Assembly: GCF_034702125.1 (NCBI RefSeq)
Contig: NC_085858.1
Coordinates: 347,001 to 411,000, forward strand
Length of the DNA stretch: 64,000 bases
Source: Engraulis encrasicolus
Taxonomy: Eukaryota > Chordata > Actinopteri > Clupeiformes > Engraulidae
Direction of reading: 5' to 3'
Within the stretch, counting starts at the first letter, position 1, and each line of letters starts with the position of its first letter. Positions 23,950 through 34,211 of the stretch are shown here, in pieces. Both the position numbers and the translations under genes were made by a program. The notes beneath the pieces are model-generated. The model was not told the origin of the DNA, searched no databases, and worked only from the letters and a program-made list of their open reading frames with translations.

Positions 23950-24080
23950 GCCACGCCCCTTCAGTTTGCTGTCTGGGGATTCAATGTTATTGGTTGTTGC
24001 GCCATCCTATTGTGTGGCGTTGAGTGCCGAGGCATTTTGATAGACAACCGTTTATCCCGCCCACACGGCTTTCCAGCTAC

Positions 24081-24945
24081 TCTAGACCACAGACCTATAC
24101 TAACCTAGACTGGCAATGGGCCTCGAAATTTTCGGATTTCTTAGCAGACCAAATCAGCCGTCCGCCATCTTGGTGAAGACTCCCGTAACCACAGACTTTT
24201 ACGTAATGAAGTCATCATTCCATAAGTGAAATGAACTTCTAAAAGTGTCGAATATAATGTGATGCATCGTTTGCCATATGTGTTGTGTATCTATAATAAT
24301 ATATAACACAACATCATATAATACAACACGATACAGCATGATGTTGCACAATGCCGATACACGCAAAGACGAGAGTCTGTCATATCTTTCTGTCTGGGCT
24401 CATGATGTTGCTAGGTTACCATCAGCGTCTTCTGGGAAGCTTGCACAGTCAGCTTTGCTGAAAGTACGCTAAGTAAGCTATATACACATCTAGGCCTAAA
24501 CATTGTTGTCAATAACTCAGAGTAAATTATACCAAATAAGTTGTATACACACAAGCATGACCGATTCAGGATCACAAAATATCCTCAAACCGTAAGCTGC
24601 ATTTCTGCAACAAATAGTCTCGGCAGGGTTGCCAGATGAGATTATGATTGTGTGCCCTTCTCTACCCGAAGACCGCCTTCCTAAACGGCCCGATTTGGTG
24701 GGATACCGCCCGATCTGGCAAGACCGCTCAACTTCTGGGTCTCTATTAAAACGTTCGGTGGTAGTGAGGGTGATTCCTTTTCTATGGCTCACAGCTCTGA
24801 TAGTCTTCACTAGGAGGAGCTATGTCTGTGGGAGGAGCTGCTGGGAGGGAAAAAACCCAAAGATGGCTGCGCCCAGTCAATCCAAAATTCTGCTAGTGCC
24901 TTGAACCGCCCATTGCCAGTCTAGGTAATAGGTCTGTGCTCTAGA
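24081..24945. mobile_element. inverted-repeat element, about 865 bp
   Basis: Left end TCTAGACCACAGACCTAT pairs with ATAGGTCTGTGCTCTAGA on the right, and inside these CCTAGACTGGCAATGGGC pairs with GCCCATTGCCAGTCTAGG. The AC/AT-rich middle has no gene. Confidence 0.7.
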
Positions 24946-25433
24946 CCCCTGTCAGCTTTCAGCTGAAGGGGTTTAGCTCGCTAGGCTAGCAAGTGGCGGT
25001 AAAAGTAAGATTACGGCTGTTAGGTGGCTATGAAAATAGACACAGAGCGGTACAGTACACAAAGAGGTCACAAATTAAACGAAAATACACATTTGTGAGT
25101 GGCGAAGAATAAGTAAAGAAAGTCGTTGCAAAATGACACATATCCATTTTGGAACATTTTGGGAGATTGACATTTTTGTATCGGGCATTGCATTGCACTG
25201 CGTTGAGAAATGCATTTTATATAGATTTAAAAAGTATGTTCACAAAATATTTTGGCAAGAATTCACACATAGATGGTAGGACGTCTGAACAATCACTTCC
25301 ATAAGTCAAAAAATGGAGGTTACGTTACATCATTTTTCAAGGAAACTCTTTAACTGGGTGTCAAAAAGAAGAAAAAAAGACAAGCACAGCAAAAGTGCGC
25401 AAGTGGAGCAACAATGTGAATTGTTCTTTTTAC

Positions 25434-25579
25434 CTGTCTACGCAGCGACTTGAAGGGGGATGGTTTGGGCGGGGGGATCCGGGGGAGGCCTTTGGTGAGC
25501 TGGGCCAGAGGAGGGATGCCTGGCACCTGCAGCAGGGAGTGGCTCTCACAAGGCTGAGAGTGAACCGATGTCACAGAGC
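25434..25579 (-). CDS. cacna1h: T-type Ca2+ channel alpha-1 exon, cytoplasmic C-tail
   Basis: The 146-bp exon completes a split glycine codon and reads GSVTSVHSQPCESHSLLQVP, then a proline-rich stretch ending FKSLRRQ. Mammalian CACNA1H has the equivalent GSVASVHSPPAES and a following RQEAV junction, and here RRQ joins EAV of the last exon in phase 0. The donor is GTAAAAAG and the acceptor GCGCCCAG after a CA/CG-rich tract. No known domain; a cytoplasmic, probably disordered tail. Confidence 0.85.
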
Positions 25580-25752
25580 CTGGGCGCACACGCACGCATG
25601 CACAGACACACGCACACACAAACACACACCAAGAGGTATCAGCTTGTTACTGGTTATTACCTGACTTCCATTATGAAGACCTTTCCAAAATTATGTTTTT
25701 ATGTTTGTCCCCGTTTTATACTTTGATACTTTTTGTTGGTTTTTACCGTGCA

Positions 25753-25935
25753 GGATATGCTTGCTGCAGGATGCAAGTATGCATGCACATTTCATGGGGA
25801 TACAAAAATACACAAGGATGTACAAGGATTGTGTACGAATGCATTGCCATGCACAATTTATGTCACTTCTGTGTGTGGTATCACACCTGACAAAATGCAC
25901 GCAAACGTGTGCATGGCGCAATATTGACAAAACAT
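25753..25935. repeat. partial copy of the 27774-28038 MITE
   Basis: TTGCTGCAGGAT, ATGCATGCAC, ATGTCA and GACAAAA occur in the same order as in the element at 27774. The right end is not clear. Confidence 0.4.
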
Positions 25936-25960
25936 TAGGACATATATATATATATATATA

Positions 25961-27318
25961 CAGGGCTCTAAATTAACACACGCCAACACGCCAAACACGG
26001 GTGAAAATTCATTTTGGCTAGTAGAAAAAAATACCTACCCGCCAATTTGGCTAGTAGCGCCCGAGTACAGTAACTTATGAACGGTAAACCGCTGCTCTGA
26101 TGAACGTTATACGGCGAGATTTCCTACATTACCCATGGACACTAGCGTCACGAGGTAGCCTCCCACCGTGGGCTTTCCAGTGCATCGAGCGTCAACTCCA
26201 TGCTGTTGCGCGCGCCAGGATTGAAAACATTTCAGACGACCAGCCTTCTGTCAGCTAAGCTGCGCTCACACTATTCTGACAGGCAGCTCTCCTCCTATGC
26301 TCTCGTCGCTTTCGCTACAACCTTTTTAACGTCACTACTGCTATTATTACTATATGAACCTTGCTGTAACAGGCTGCATTTTTTAAGCAGCGAGACCCTG
26401 ACCGTTTCAATAACAGGACTTAACGCAGATTATGCATAGCGCTACTTCTGTTGTGTAGACGTTTTGTGCGAGTGATGAGAATGTGGCGGGGGTTAGAGCA
26501 AGGTTCTGTGTGTTGGTGAATGCTAGTAGTAATTGTAAATTGTGACGTTAAAAAATGAGTGGTTTTGGAACGAAATAGCGACCAGGGCAGAGGAGGAGAG
26601 CCGACTGTCAGAGTAGTGTGACCGTAGCTGTCAGTTCAGTTGTCTTCTGAAATGTTCAGAGTCCTGGCGCAACTAAGTTGGAAAGCCCACGCCATCGAAA
26701 AGAAAAAAAAACAACCAACGACGAAGCTGTGGAAGTAACAAAGGAAGCGAAGATTCCCGAGATATTATTTACTTTTAATTAAACTAGGCTTCTTGTCATT
26801 TTGTTGCGCATGGTAGAGAAGAGCTCCTCCTCTCTCCTCTCCTTTTCCTCTCATCTCTTATCCTTCCTTGGGGTGTGCGTATGTGAGGTTTTGTAGTGTT
26901 TGGCTGTGTGCTTGGTTACTGTAGGCCTATGTTAAAGGTCTGTTATGTGAGTGGCTTGTGTGATGTGATTCAGCTGCTTTCAGAGGAATTGAACAAAAAC
27001 TAATCAAATTAATTAGGCCTAAGTAACGAAAGTAAAAAATAAAGCAGAAGTTAAAAAATAATGAAAAAATATATAGCCTATAATATGCTTATTATGTAGG
27101 CATATAGTAGCCTATGCAGGCCTAGGCCTATAGTGTATCTGTGTTGTAGAAACAGTTGGACAAAATGACCATTTAATTAGAAAAAAAAACTAGCCTAATG
27201 CATAGTTTATTTTGGCGAGATAAAAAAAAATGGCTAGTTGAACTTCTGTTTGGCTGGTAAGAAAAAATGTCCACTAGCCAAATTGGCTGGTGGTGGAAAA
27301 AGTTAATTTAGAGCCCTG
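25961..27318. mobile_element. non-autonomous hAT element (1,358 bp)
   Basis: A perfect 17-bp inverted repeat (CAGGGCTCTAAATTAAC and its complement) bounds the element; TSD TATATATA on both sides. Subterminal TTGGCTAGTAG and CTAGCCAAATTGGC motifs pair as well. No transposase. Confidence 0.88.
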
Positions 27319-27579
27319 TATATATATATATACCCAGTTCTCTGAAAGAGTGGAGGGAGACTGCTCTCCTACAGGTTTAGTCATTCCAGCTGAGTACAAT
27401 CACGAATACATTTACCATCACTGCCGTAGGCAAAATGCTGGCCTTTCTGCCGCCGTCCTCGGGGAATAAAAGGCAGCGCGCACCTGTCTCTGTAGTAGCC
27501 CGTGTGAGTCATACATGTCATTTGCCTCCGACCAACAGCAGATATACCGATTAAGTTTGAGCAGTCATAAAAGCTTACA

Positions 27580-27735
27580 CGTCGATGCAGCAAGATGATT
27601 GGATAAATGACAGAGCAGCTCAGAAAGCAATTGGCTCTTGTTGCCGGACAGGTGGGAGATGTGCAGGCACACGCCATATTGACGTTATGAATTGCCCCAC
27701 TCATTTCTATGGACACTTTCTGAAGTGTTGCGTCT
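27580..27735 (+). repeat. dispersed repeat shared with 57164-57332
   Basis: CGATGCAGC(A/C)AGATGATTGGAT, GGCGGGAGATGTGC-like, ACGCCATATTG and TTTCTATGGACACTT occur in the same order at both places, with about 80% identity by eye. Family unknown. Confidence 0.6.
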
Positions 27736-27773
27736 CCTCATATACAAAGTGTCTCTGAATATAGTATATATAT

Positions 27774-28038
27774 AAGGCCAGGGACATACTTGTTGCAGGA
27801 TATGCGTGTGCATGCACTATTTGTGCATGAATTGCCTTGCGAATATTATGTCAATTTTGTCACAATGTACGCAAACCTATGCATACGGTGCAGTAACTGA
27901 CAAAACCGTGAGCCCCATTGCTATTTGCCCCCTTGATGATACCTCCAGTATACGCAAAGTGCTCCGTATGTGCCACGGTTGCACGAGGGTACATGCGCAT
28001 TACAGTATAAGGCATACAGCAAGCATATGCCCGGCCTA
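27774..28038. mobile_element. MITE, about 265 bp
   Basis: Ends AAGGCCAGGGACATACTTG and CAAGCATATGCCCGGCCTAA form inverted repeats. It lies about 56 bp downstream (in gene orientation) of the donor of the exon at 28094. Confidence 0.6.
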
Positions 28039-28093
28039 AGAACACAACATATCGTATACTTCCGCAAAGAGCAGAGTAGCTCCCTTGAGGTAC

Positions 28094-28262
28094 CTGATTG
28101 GCCGTAGCCGTGGTGTTGATCGCCGTCCTGACTACAGAATGGGGCACTGGCGGGCCGCACTGGACGAAACATGTAGCTGTCGTTGGTCAGAGAGTGCATG
28201 CGTGTCACAGACAGCTTCCGCAGTGGCAGAGGATTCTCCTCAGCGCCATGGCTCTCCTCATC
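28094..28262 (-). CDS. cacna1h: T-type Ca2+ channel alpha-1 exon, cytoplasmic C-tail
   Basis: The 169-bp exon encodes 56 residues plus one base. It contains [20 protein letters not shown] and then VRPASAP. Mammalian CACNA1H has [20 protein letters not shown] followed by VVPASAP, while CACNA1G has SYMCR in that place, so this exon is the strongest paralogue discriminator. The acceptor is TTTTGCAG and the donor GTACCTCA. Junction phases are 0 upstream and 1 downstream, consistent with both neighbours. A MITE with GGCC-containing ends starts about 56 bp past the donor. Confidence 0.88.
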
Positions 28263-28565
28263 CTGCAAAACACAAATATCATTTACCATTGCCTCTGTGT
28301 GTAGATGGGCCCGTCCACGGGCCTGTTGACTCTTTGTTGAAAGCAACGTAGCTATGACACTACTGAGATTCAAGTAACCAATGAACAGGCTCTCCACAAA
28401 GGGATTCAATTCATCTTATCATTTTAAAATTATTTTAAGGTTTTTAATTCTTTACTGAAAACCTCTTGCAAGATTGTGTGTGTGTTTAAACAAAGTAATA
28501 CACACACACACACACACATGCACCGATGCATGCATCCCCCCACACGCGCACACAGACTTATGCAC

Positions 28566-28983
28566 TAGTGGTGTCAACAATGATCGATTCGGCGATCCAA
28601 TCCAATGCGGGGCATGGACGATCCAGGATCGATTCGGCAAGTTCCAGGATCGATGCGGCAATTTTTTTAAGTTTCAATTACTTCCGTGGATATTTCGAGA
28701 GCAAATGAATGTTAAATTAAATAAAAGTACTTCAAAGCATTGCAAGACTGATACAGACTGATACAGAAAACAGCCAATTAATTGTTGCTTAGTATCTGAC
28801 TACTTGTATTGCCTCATCATGACTGATGAAACATTTGCTTTGCTTTCAGTAGAAATGTAATGCATTGTAGAATCGAATCAGATTGGATCGAATCGAATCG
28901 CATAGAATCGAATCGAATCGGATCGCTACCTCCCGAATCGTGATCGAATTGAATCGTGAGGGCAGTGCCAATCCACACCACTA
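28566..28983. mobile_element. GATTC-rich inverted-repeat element
   Basis: Bounded by TAGTGGTGT and ACACCACTA. Near both ends GATCGATTCG and GAATCGAATCG pentamer arrays occur in opposite orientation. No coding potential. Confidence 0.55.
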
Positions 28984-29142
28984 ATATGCACCCACACCCA
29001 CACCCACACAAGCACACAATCAGCACAATTTCGTCTTTGTCTGGTGGCAGGCTCAGCAATGCTGCTAATAAATGCCGCCAGCGCAGGAAACATCTCTGTA
29101 ATATGTGTGTCCTACTTACGGGGAGAGAAATCGTGCTGCTGT

Positions 29143-29148
29143 GTCTCC

Positions 29149-29192
<44 letters not shown>

Positions 29193-29244
29193 TATTCTCT
29201 CTCTCTCTCGCTCTCTCTCTCTCTCTCGCTCTCTCTCTCTCTCA
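29143..29244 (+). repeat. compound (CT)n-(CA)n-(CT)n microsatellite
   Basis: CT array, a short CA array at about 29174-29192, then CT interrupted by CG. Confidence 0.9.
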
Positions 29245-29764
29245 TATGCACACTCACCATAGGCAGCAATTGTGCTACTACATCTAACACCAGTCTTCAT
29301 CACACTTTTGACCACAAGAGGGCTCTCTTTGTTCATTTCTCCGGTGTGAACACAGCAGACAGTTGCTACATCATGAGGTCTCAATGTTGGGTTCAGAAAG
29401 CATTATGTGTGCCACAGATTTGGTCTAACTAGCTCTGAATGAGCTGATCCAAATGAGCACCCAAGACAGGTAAATCAGCTCACTGAGTTTATTTGACAGA
29501 AAGATTGTAAAAACATGTTTATTTCCGAAAAAAGAGTGATCTCAGTTGTGTCTTAGGATACATTTATTTGTATGAACCTAAGGTACTTCCATGCCAAAGG
29601 GGACCGTTGCATCATGACTTGAAGTCAAAGGCCTCTTTTTTACGCTTAACCTCTCGTCTATTGTTGTATAAAGGGGGTCATTTTAAAGGATAACTTCAGC
29701 CAATTTCAACACGCAGTTGTAATGCTCACACTACCCTGGACTTGTCAGTACCTGAGAGGTTTTT

Positions 29765-31138
29765 GGTAACACTTTCTATGAAGCCCATATCTATACCGCA
29801 TTATGAGCACATTTCTAACAACTTATAATACGCCCCATAATCATAGTGCATTATGACTACACTCATAACGCTTCATGATGGAGTATATCAACAGTCATGA
29901 ATAACTTTAAATCTAGCTTATAATGCATTATAAATCTTAGGATGTTTTGAACGCTTGTGAATGGTTATAAACTACAGACAGTGAAGGGGCATATAATACA
30001 TTATAACCAGGGGTGCACATAACTGGTACGCAGGTGCGCATGCGCACCAAAAATTAGCAATGCGTACTGCCACCTCGGTCACTACAGCGCACTTGCGTAC
30101 TGACTATCTCACCAGACTGTTGGTGTTGGTGAATGGTCAAACATGTCCAAAAAGACACAGACAACAGTAGCCTAATCAGTTTCTTTGGAGTTTCGTCAAC
30201 AGCAAAGAAAATTGAGTCAGAGATTTAAAAAACAAAACTTTCCGAGAAGTGGCTCCAAGTGCCGTGGCTTGAGGCTAATGATGAGCGGACAGAAATGTAG
30301 TGCCATGAAATAATCGTTCCGTATGTGGTAGTGAAAGCATGCATGCGTTCCGTGTTGAACAGGTAAGGGACGCGATGTGTCCCGTTTTCTCATGAATGCC
30401 TAAAAATAGACATGTCGCTCTGTCACTCGCATATCAACTGTATTTCTAACGACAGTCAGCGCTCCTGGCTCTCTCCTCCTCCCTCCATCATTATGGAATT
30501 GTGCCGTCTGTTAACTCCCAGAATGGACGGGCACCCCCGTCATTCTCATTGGCAACTGCGATGCATAGAAGTTAAAAACTGAAAGCATGCATCTATGCGC
30601 GTGGCTTCTTAAATGCACGCAGTTCCCGGCCAGCTCCACTTCTTAATTTCGTCAGCTTCCTCCACCATATTCCAAACGGACACCGCATACAAGTTTATTC
30701 CCCCTCTGTGCTCAGTTAGCTGGCATGATAGCGAAATCGGCAAAAACAGATGAAATCCAGACAATAATCACTTAACTTGAAGATGACCTGTTGACCATTT
30801 GTAGGCTAATTAAGATTTAAAGAATACCAAACTAACAACAAATTTGATTAGGCTACCTTGCACCAGTTGCATTAGCCTTCAAACAACATGTGTCAACGTT
30901 CGTGGTGATGTTTTATTCTTCGACACTGCAGACAGTAGACTTTTTTTTTTTTTTTTTTTTTTTTTACCGCGGATGAGGTGCGTACCAAAACATATTTGCT
31001 GGTGCGCATATGAGTAACGGCCTAAAAAAGTTATGTTCCCCCCTGATTATAACTGTTATAATGCACTATGATTAATTATGATGTGCATTATAAATTGTTA
31101 GAAATGCGCTCATAATATGCTTCATAGAACGTCTTACC
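29765..31138. mobile_element. middle element of the triple nest, 8-bp-TSD type
   Basis: Starts GGTAACACTTTCTATGAAG and ends CTTCATAGAACGTCTTACC. Flanking 8-mers AGGTTTTT and AAGTTTTT match 7 of 8. Arms are rich in ATTATGAG/CTCATAAT words. Without its own insertion it is about 330 bp. Confidence 0.7.
30008..31045. mobile_element. innermost hAT element of the triple nest (1,038 bp)
   Basis: Starts CAGGGGTGCACATAACT and ends AGTTATGTTCCCCCCTG; perfect 8-bp TSD ATTATAAC on both sides (30000-30007 and 31046-31053). Subterminal GGTGCGCATGCGCACC palindrome near 30032. Poly-T at about 30940. No transposase. Confidence 0.88.
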
Positions 31139-31847
31139 AAGTTTTTTTTTTTCAGCCTTTTCCAAGATCCTGGTCATTGTAATGGGGGCAGATTTTGCTT
31201 ACAATCCAGAAAAACATCTTGATTTATTCCTAAAAACATCCAAAAGGTTATGCAACATCAGCAGACAACTAGCAAACAGCAATATCTTTTGGGGAAATGT
31301 TTTTGGTGTAGAGGTGAAGAAGGTTTTCATTGTAAACAAAATCTGTCCCCATTAGAATAGCTCAGATCTCAGATAGGGCTGAGATGAAAAATACAGCATC
31401 ACCGGGTACTGACAAGTCAAGGGTAGCATGAGCAATACAACAGAATATTGAAATTGTCAGAAGTGCTCCTTTAACTGGGGATGATCACATGACAACACCT
31501 CAGCATGTGCAAGTTTTGAAACAATTTGTAAATTCAGAGTTGAAGTGTTGAGAATAAAGCCATACACAGTGATGAGTCTTGGATAGGCCTTCTGTTGATT
31601 TAGTTGAGGTTCTGACAGCCTGACACATTACAGAGTACAGTGTATTAAGGGCAACAGAATGCTTGCTTTTTTTCAAAAGCAGTGCAGTGTCCTATTTTAA
31701 AAGAGGAAGATTGAGTTTAAAACGCACACCGTGTTTCAACTAGCTGATGTGTACAGACGTTTTGTCATGTTTTCCCCAGTTAAGGCTACGTGCCCACAAC
31801 AATCATAAATGCATATGTCCGTTTTTTGTTTACACAACTCCCGCATC

Positions 31848-31881
31848 AAAGAGACTGGATATGAATATCCAGTCTCTTTGC
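31848..31881. repeat. perfect short hairpin
   Basis: CAAAGAGACTGGATAT, two bases, then its exact reverse complement ATATCCAGTCTCTTTG. No surrounding T-tract or gene context that would make it a terminator. Confidence 0.6.
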
Positions 31882-32213
31882 CTGAAGGCGTTTAATGTTG
31901 CTATCGATGCTCATCCATGGTGTACCCTGAAAGCAGGCTGTCAGATTTGGGGGTGGAACCTATCCAAGTAAACCAGCGCCACCCGCTGGCGCCAATTTTT
32001 TTTTTGCCTGCGAGTGGTCTAGCCTCGATCTATGGCCCTGCCCTGCCACTATGTCCTGAATCTGGCAAACCAGTCACAACGCAGAGATTTGTTTTGAATC
32101 AAAACGGGCAGGGTTTTGAGGGAGTGACGACAAAGCTCACTGGGGAAAGCGAGAAGGATTGAACAGCTCTCGTTTGACTCATCTTTGGAATCAGTTTTGG
32201 AGTTTTGCAATTA

Positions 32214-33420
32214 AGCCCTATTCTGACGGGACTAGTTTAATGGGGGGACCTGGGGTAAAGTAATAATAACTGGGAAATGAAGTCCCGTCTGAACGCGCCA
32301 TGTCAGTAAAGATAGCGGAGTATGTCGGTAAACTTCACAGCGAGTTTTACCTCTGGTAAAACGGTCCGGAGAAATTACCCTTGGTAGCCTAATACTGCTC
32401 CCGTCCGAATGCGACCCTATCTAAAGATGTCTGGTTAAGTGCACGAAACGCACAATAGGCCTATATCCAATCTGTCTGGGCTTGCAAACATTACAGCCTT
32501 GCAGTAAACCGTTCGCTGTCAAAATCAGGCAGCATGGTCACACACTCTCCAAAGGAAAGGACATGCATGAAGAAGCATTAGAATGGATTTTGATGGGTTA
32601 GTAAACCAACAGGCAATTATTATTGTTCCACGGGACCAAATGCCTCCATGGATTCGCAATAATGTGCTCAAAAATCAATAATAGGCACATACGACTTAGA
32701 TTTTTGTCGATCGATATAGACAAAGCACGTGAGCGAGAACTTGTTGTCACGATGTGGGTGTTATTAAAACAGCCCATTTAAAGTCAGCCACAAATATGAA
32801 CAAGACGATGAGCTCGCACTAGTTTGCTCTACTAATACACCACGTGTGAGGAGTGGGGGGACAGGCAGTTTGGAGGAGCTGAAGTGGGGACCTGCGCAGA
32901 CTTGTGTAGGGGTGTGAGACAAGACTCATATACTCACGTGAGTGAGTTGTTGACCAACCAGTTCATGGGCGCGTGACCTCGGAGGCGGTCTGCAGGCGAG
33001 CGTTGAAGGGGATAAGCAACTGCAGAGGTTGCAAGATTTGACTGCAGTCGTATTCATCCCAAGATAGTTTGACACCATGTGACATGTCACCTCGTCGACG
33101 CAACATCACCGAAATTTTGAAGTTTGACAGGAAATCTAACCGTCATGCAACTTCCTGAGCCAGAATGCATTGCTGTCTAAATGCGGATGTAGCCGTTGCG
33201 GTATCTCGATCGCACCTATCGTAAAGTTGGCACGCCAAGTGTGTGCCAACGCGGTGCGTGATGAGTAACGGTGCGTGATGAGTAACCCCTCCTACTTTCT
33301 GTTAATTTACTGAGACATTTCAATCCAATCCGAATCGGCCATTTCTATTACCGACGTCCTGAGATAAAAAATTCATTTCCCCATGTCCATACATAAAACT
33401 AGTCCTGTCGGAATAGGGCT
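32214..33420. mobile_element. Harbinger-like non-autonomous element (1,207 bp)
   Basis: Ends AGCCCTATTCTGACGGGACT and AGTCCTGTCGGAATAGGGCT form an inverted repeat of at least 25 bp, flanked by TTA on both sides (32211-32213 and 33421-33423). A 3-bp TWA duplication is typical of PIF/Harbinger; superfamily is inferred from that alone. No transposase. Confidence 0.65.
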
Positions 33421-33597
33421 TTAGACTTGAGGTTTTCGTTGAAGCGTGTACAATCTTCGGCTGTATCATTCATCGAGGCCAGACTAAATTACATATCCAG
33501 TCTCACATTTAGTATGGTTCATGAGGCCCAAGGGTATGCAAAAAAACGCACGTCGTTTTGAACTATTCCAACGGCGACGACAAGTTGGAAAGTTTTC

Positions 33598-34205
33598 TGT
33601 TAGGGTGCTCTGTCTCTTTTTGACCTACAGGGGACACTGTTGAACACTTACCTGCCTTGTTTGTTTTGGTTTCTTTGTGACATGTGCTTGATCTTGTGTT
33701 TTGGTTTGCCATGTGCTCTATGCCACACCCTTCTTTTGTGTTTCCCTCCATTTTTGTTTCTCACCACCTGTTGTTAACTAGTTCTTGTCATGTGACCAAT
33801 TAGTTGGTGTATTTAAGTTCTGATTTTCTGTTTGTTGGCCGCTGAGACTTTGTCGACTCCACACGGTCATGGTGAGCTCTTTTAAATTTTCTGACAAACA
33901 TCTGTGTTCTCGGACTTTGCTGATCGTAGTTTTGATGTCTGATTTTTGAAGTGCTTTTTGGTTGCCAAGCTATTTTTCTAATTTTGGATTTTCTGTTTTT
34001 CCCTCATTTTTTGCTGAACTGATTTTTGGACTCTGTTGTGGATCTTCTGAGTTTTTGTGGAATAAACATGACAATATTTTTGATTTGAAGCTCTGAATTT
34101 CAGTCTGGACTTTATCTGGACTATAGCACTGCAGTTAGCACTGCAGTTAGCACTCCAGCCTGCTAAGCCAGGGACCTGGGTTTAATCCCTGAGTTGGATC
34201 TAACA
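33598..34205 (+). mobile_element. solo-LTR-like element (608 bp)
   Basis: Begins TGTTAG and ends CTAACA (TG...CA termini inside a short inverted repeat), with the direct repeat GTTTTC immediately outside both ends (33592-33597 and 34206-34211). Inside are TATTTAAG (possible TATA region, near 33810) and AATAAACATGACA (polyadenylation-like, 34061). A tRNA-like GGGTTTAATCCC near the 3' end leaves a composite element possible. Confidence 0.5.
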
Positions 34206-34211
34206 GTTTTC

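Larger units (their letters stand above)
29685..31473. mobile_element. outer non-autonomous element of a triple nest
   Basis: Left arm TTAAAGGATAACTTC, AATTTCAACA and CTGGACTTGTCAGTACC pairs with right arm GGTACTGACAAGTCAAGGG, TTGAAATTG and AGTGCTCCTTTAAC. Removing 29765-31138 joins GAGAGG to a poly-T stretch and TTTTCCAAGATCCTG, giving a continuous element. Confidence 0.65.

Noticed and set aside
27921..28409. 162-codon minus-strand frame taken as one gene
   Set aside because: Only 28094-28262 is exon; splice sites cut the frame on both sides and the rest is intron and MITE.
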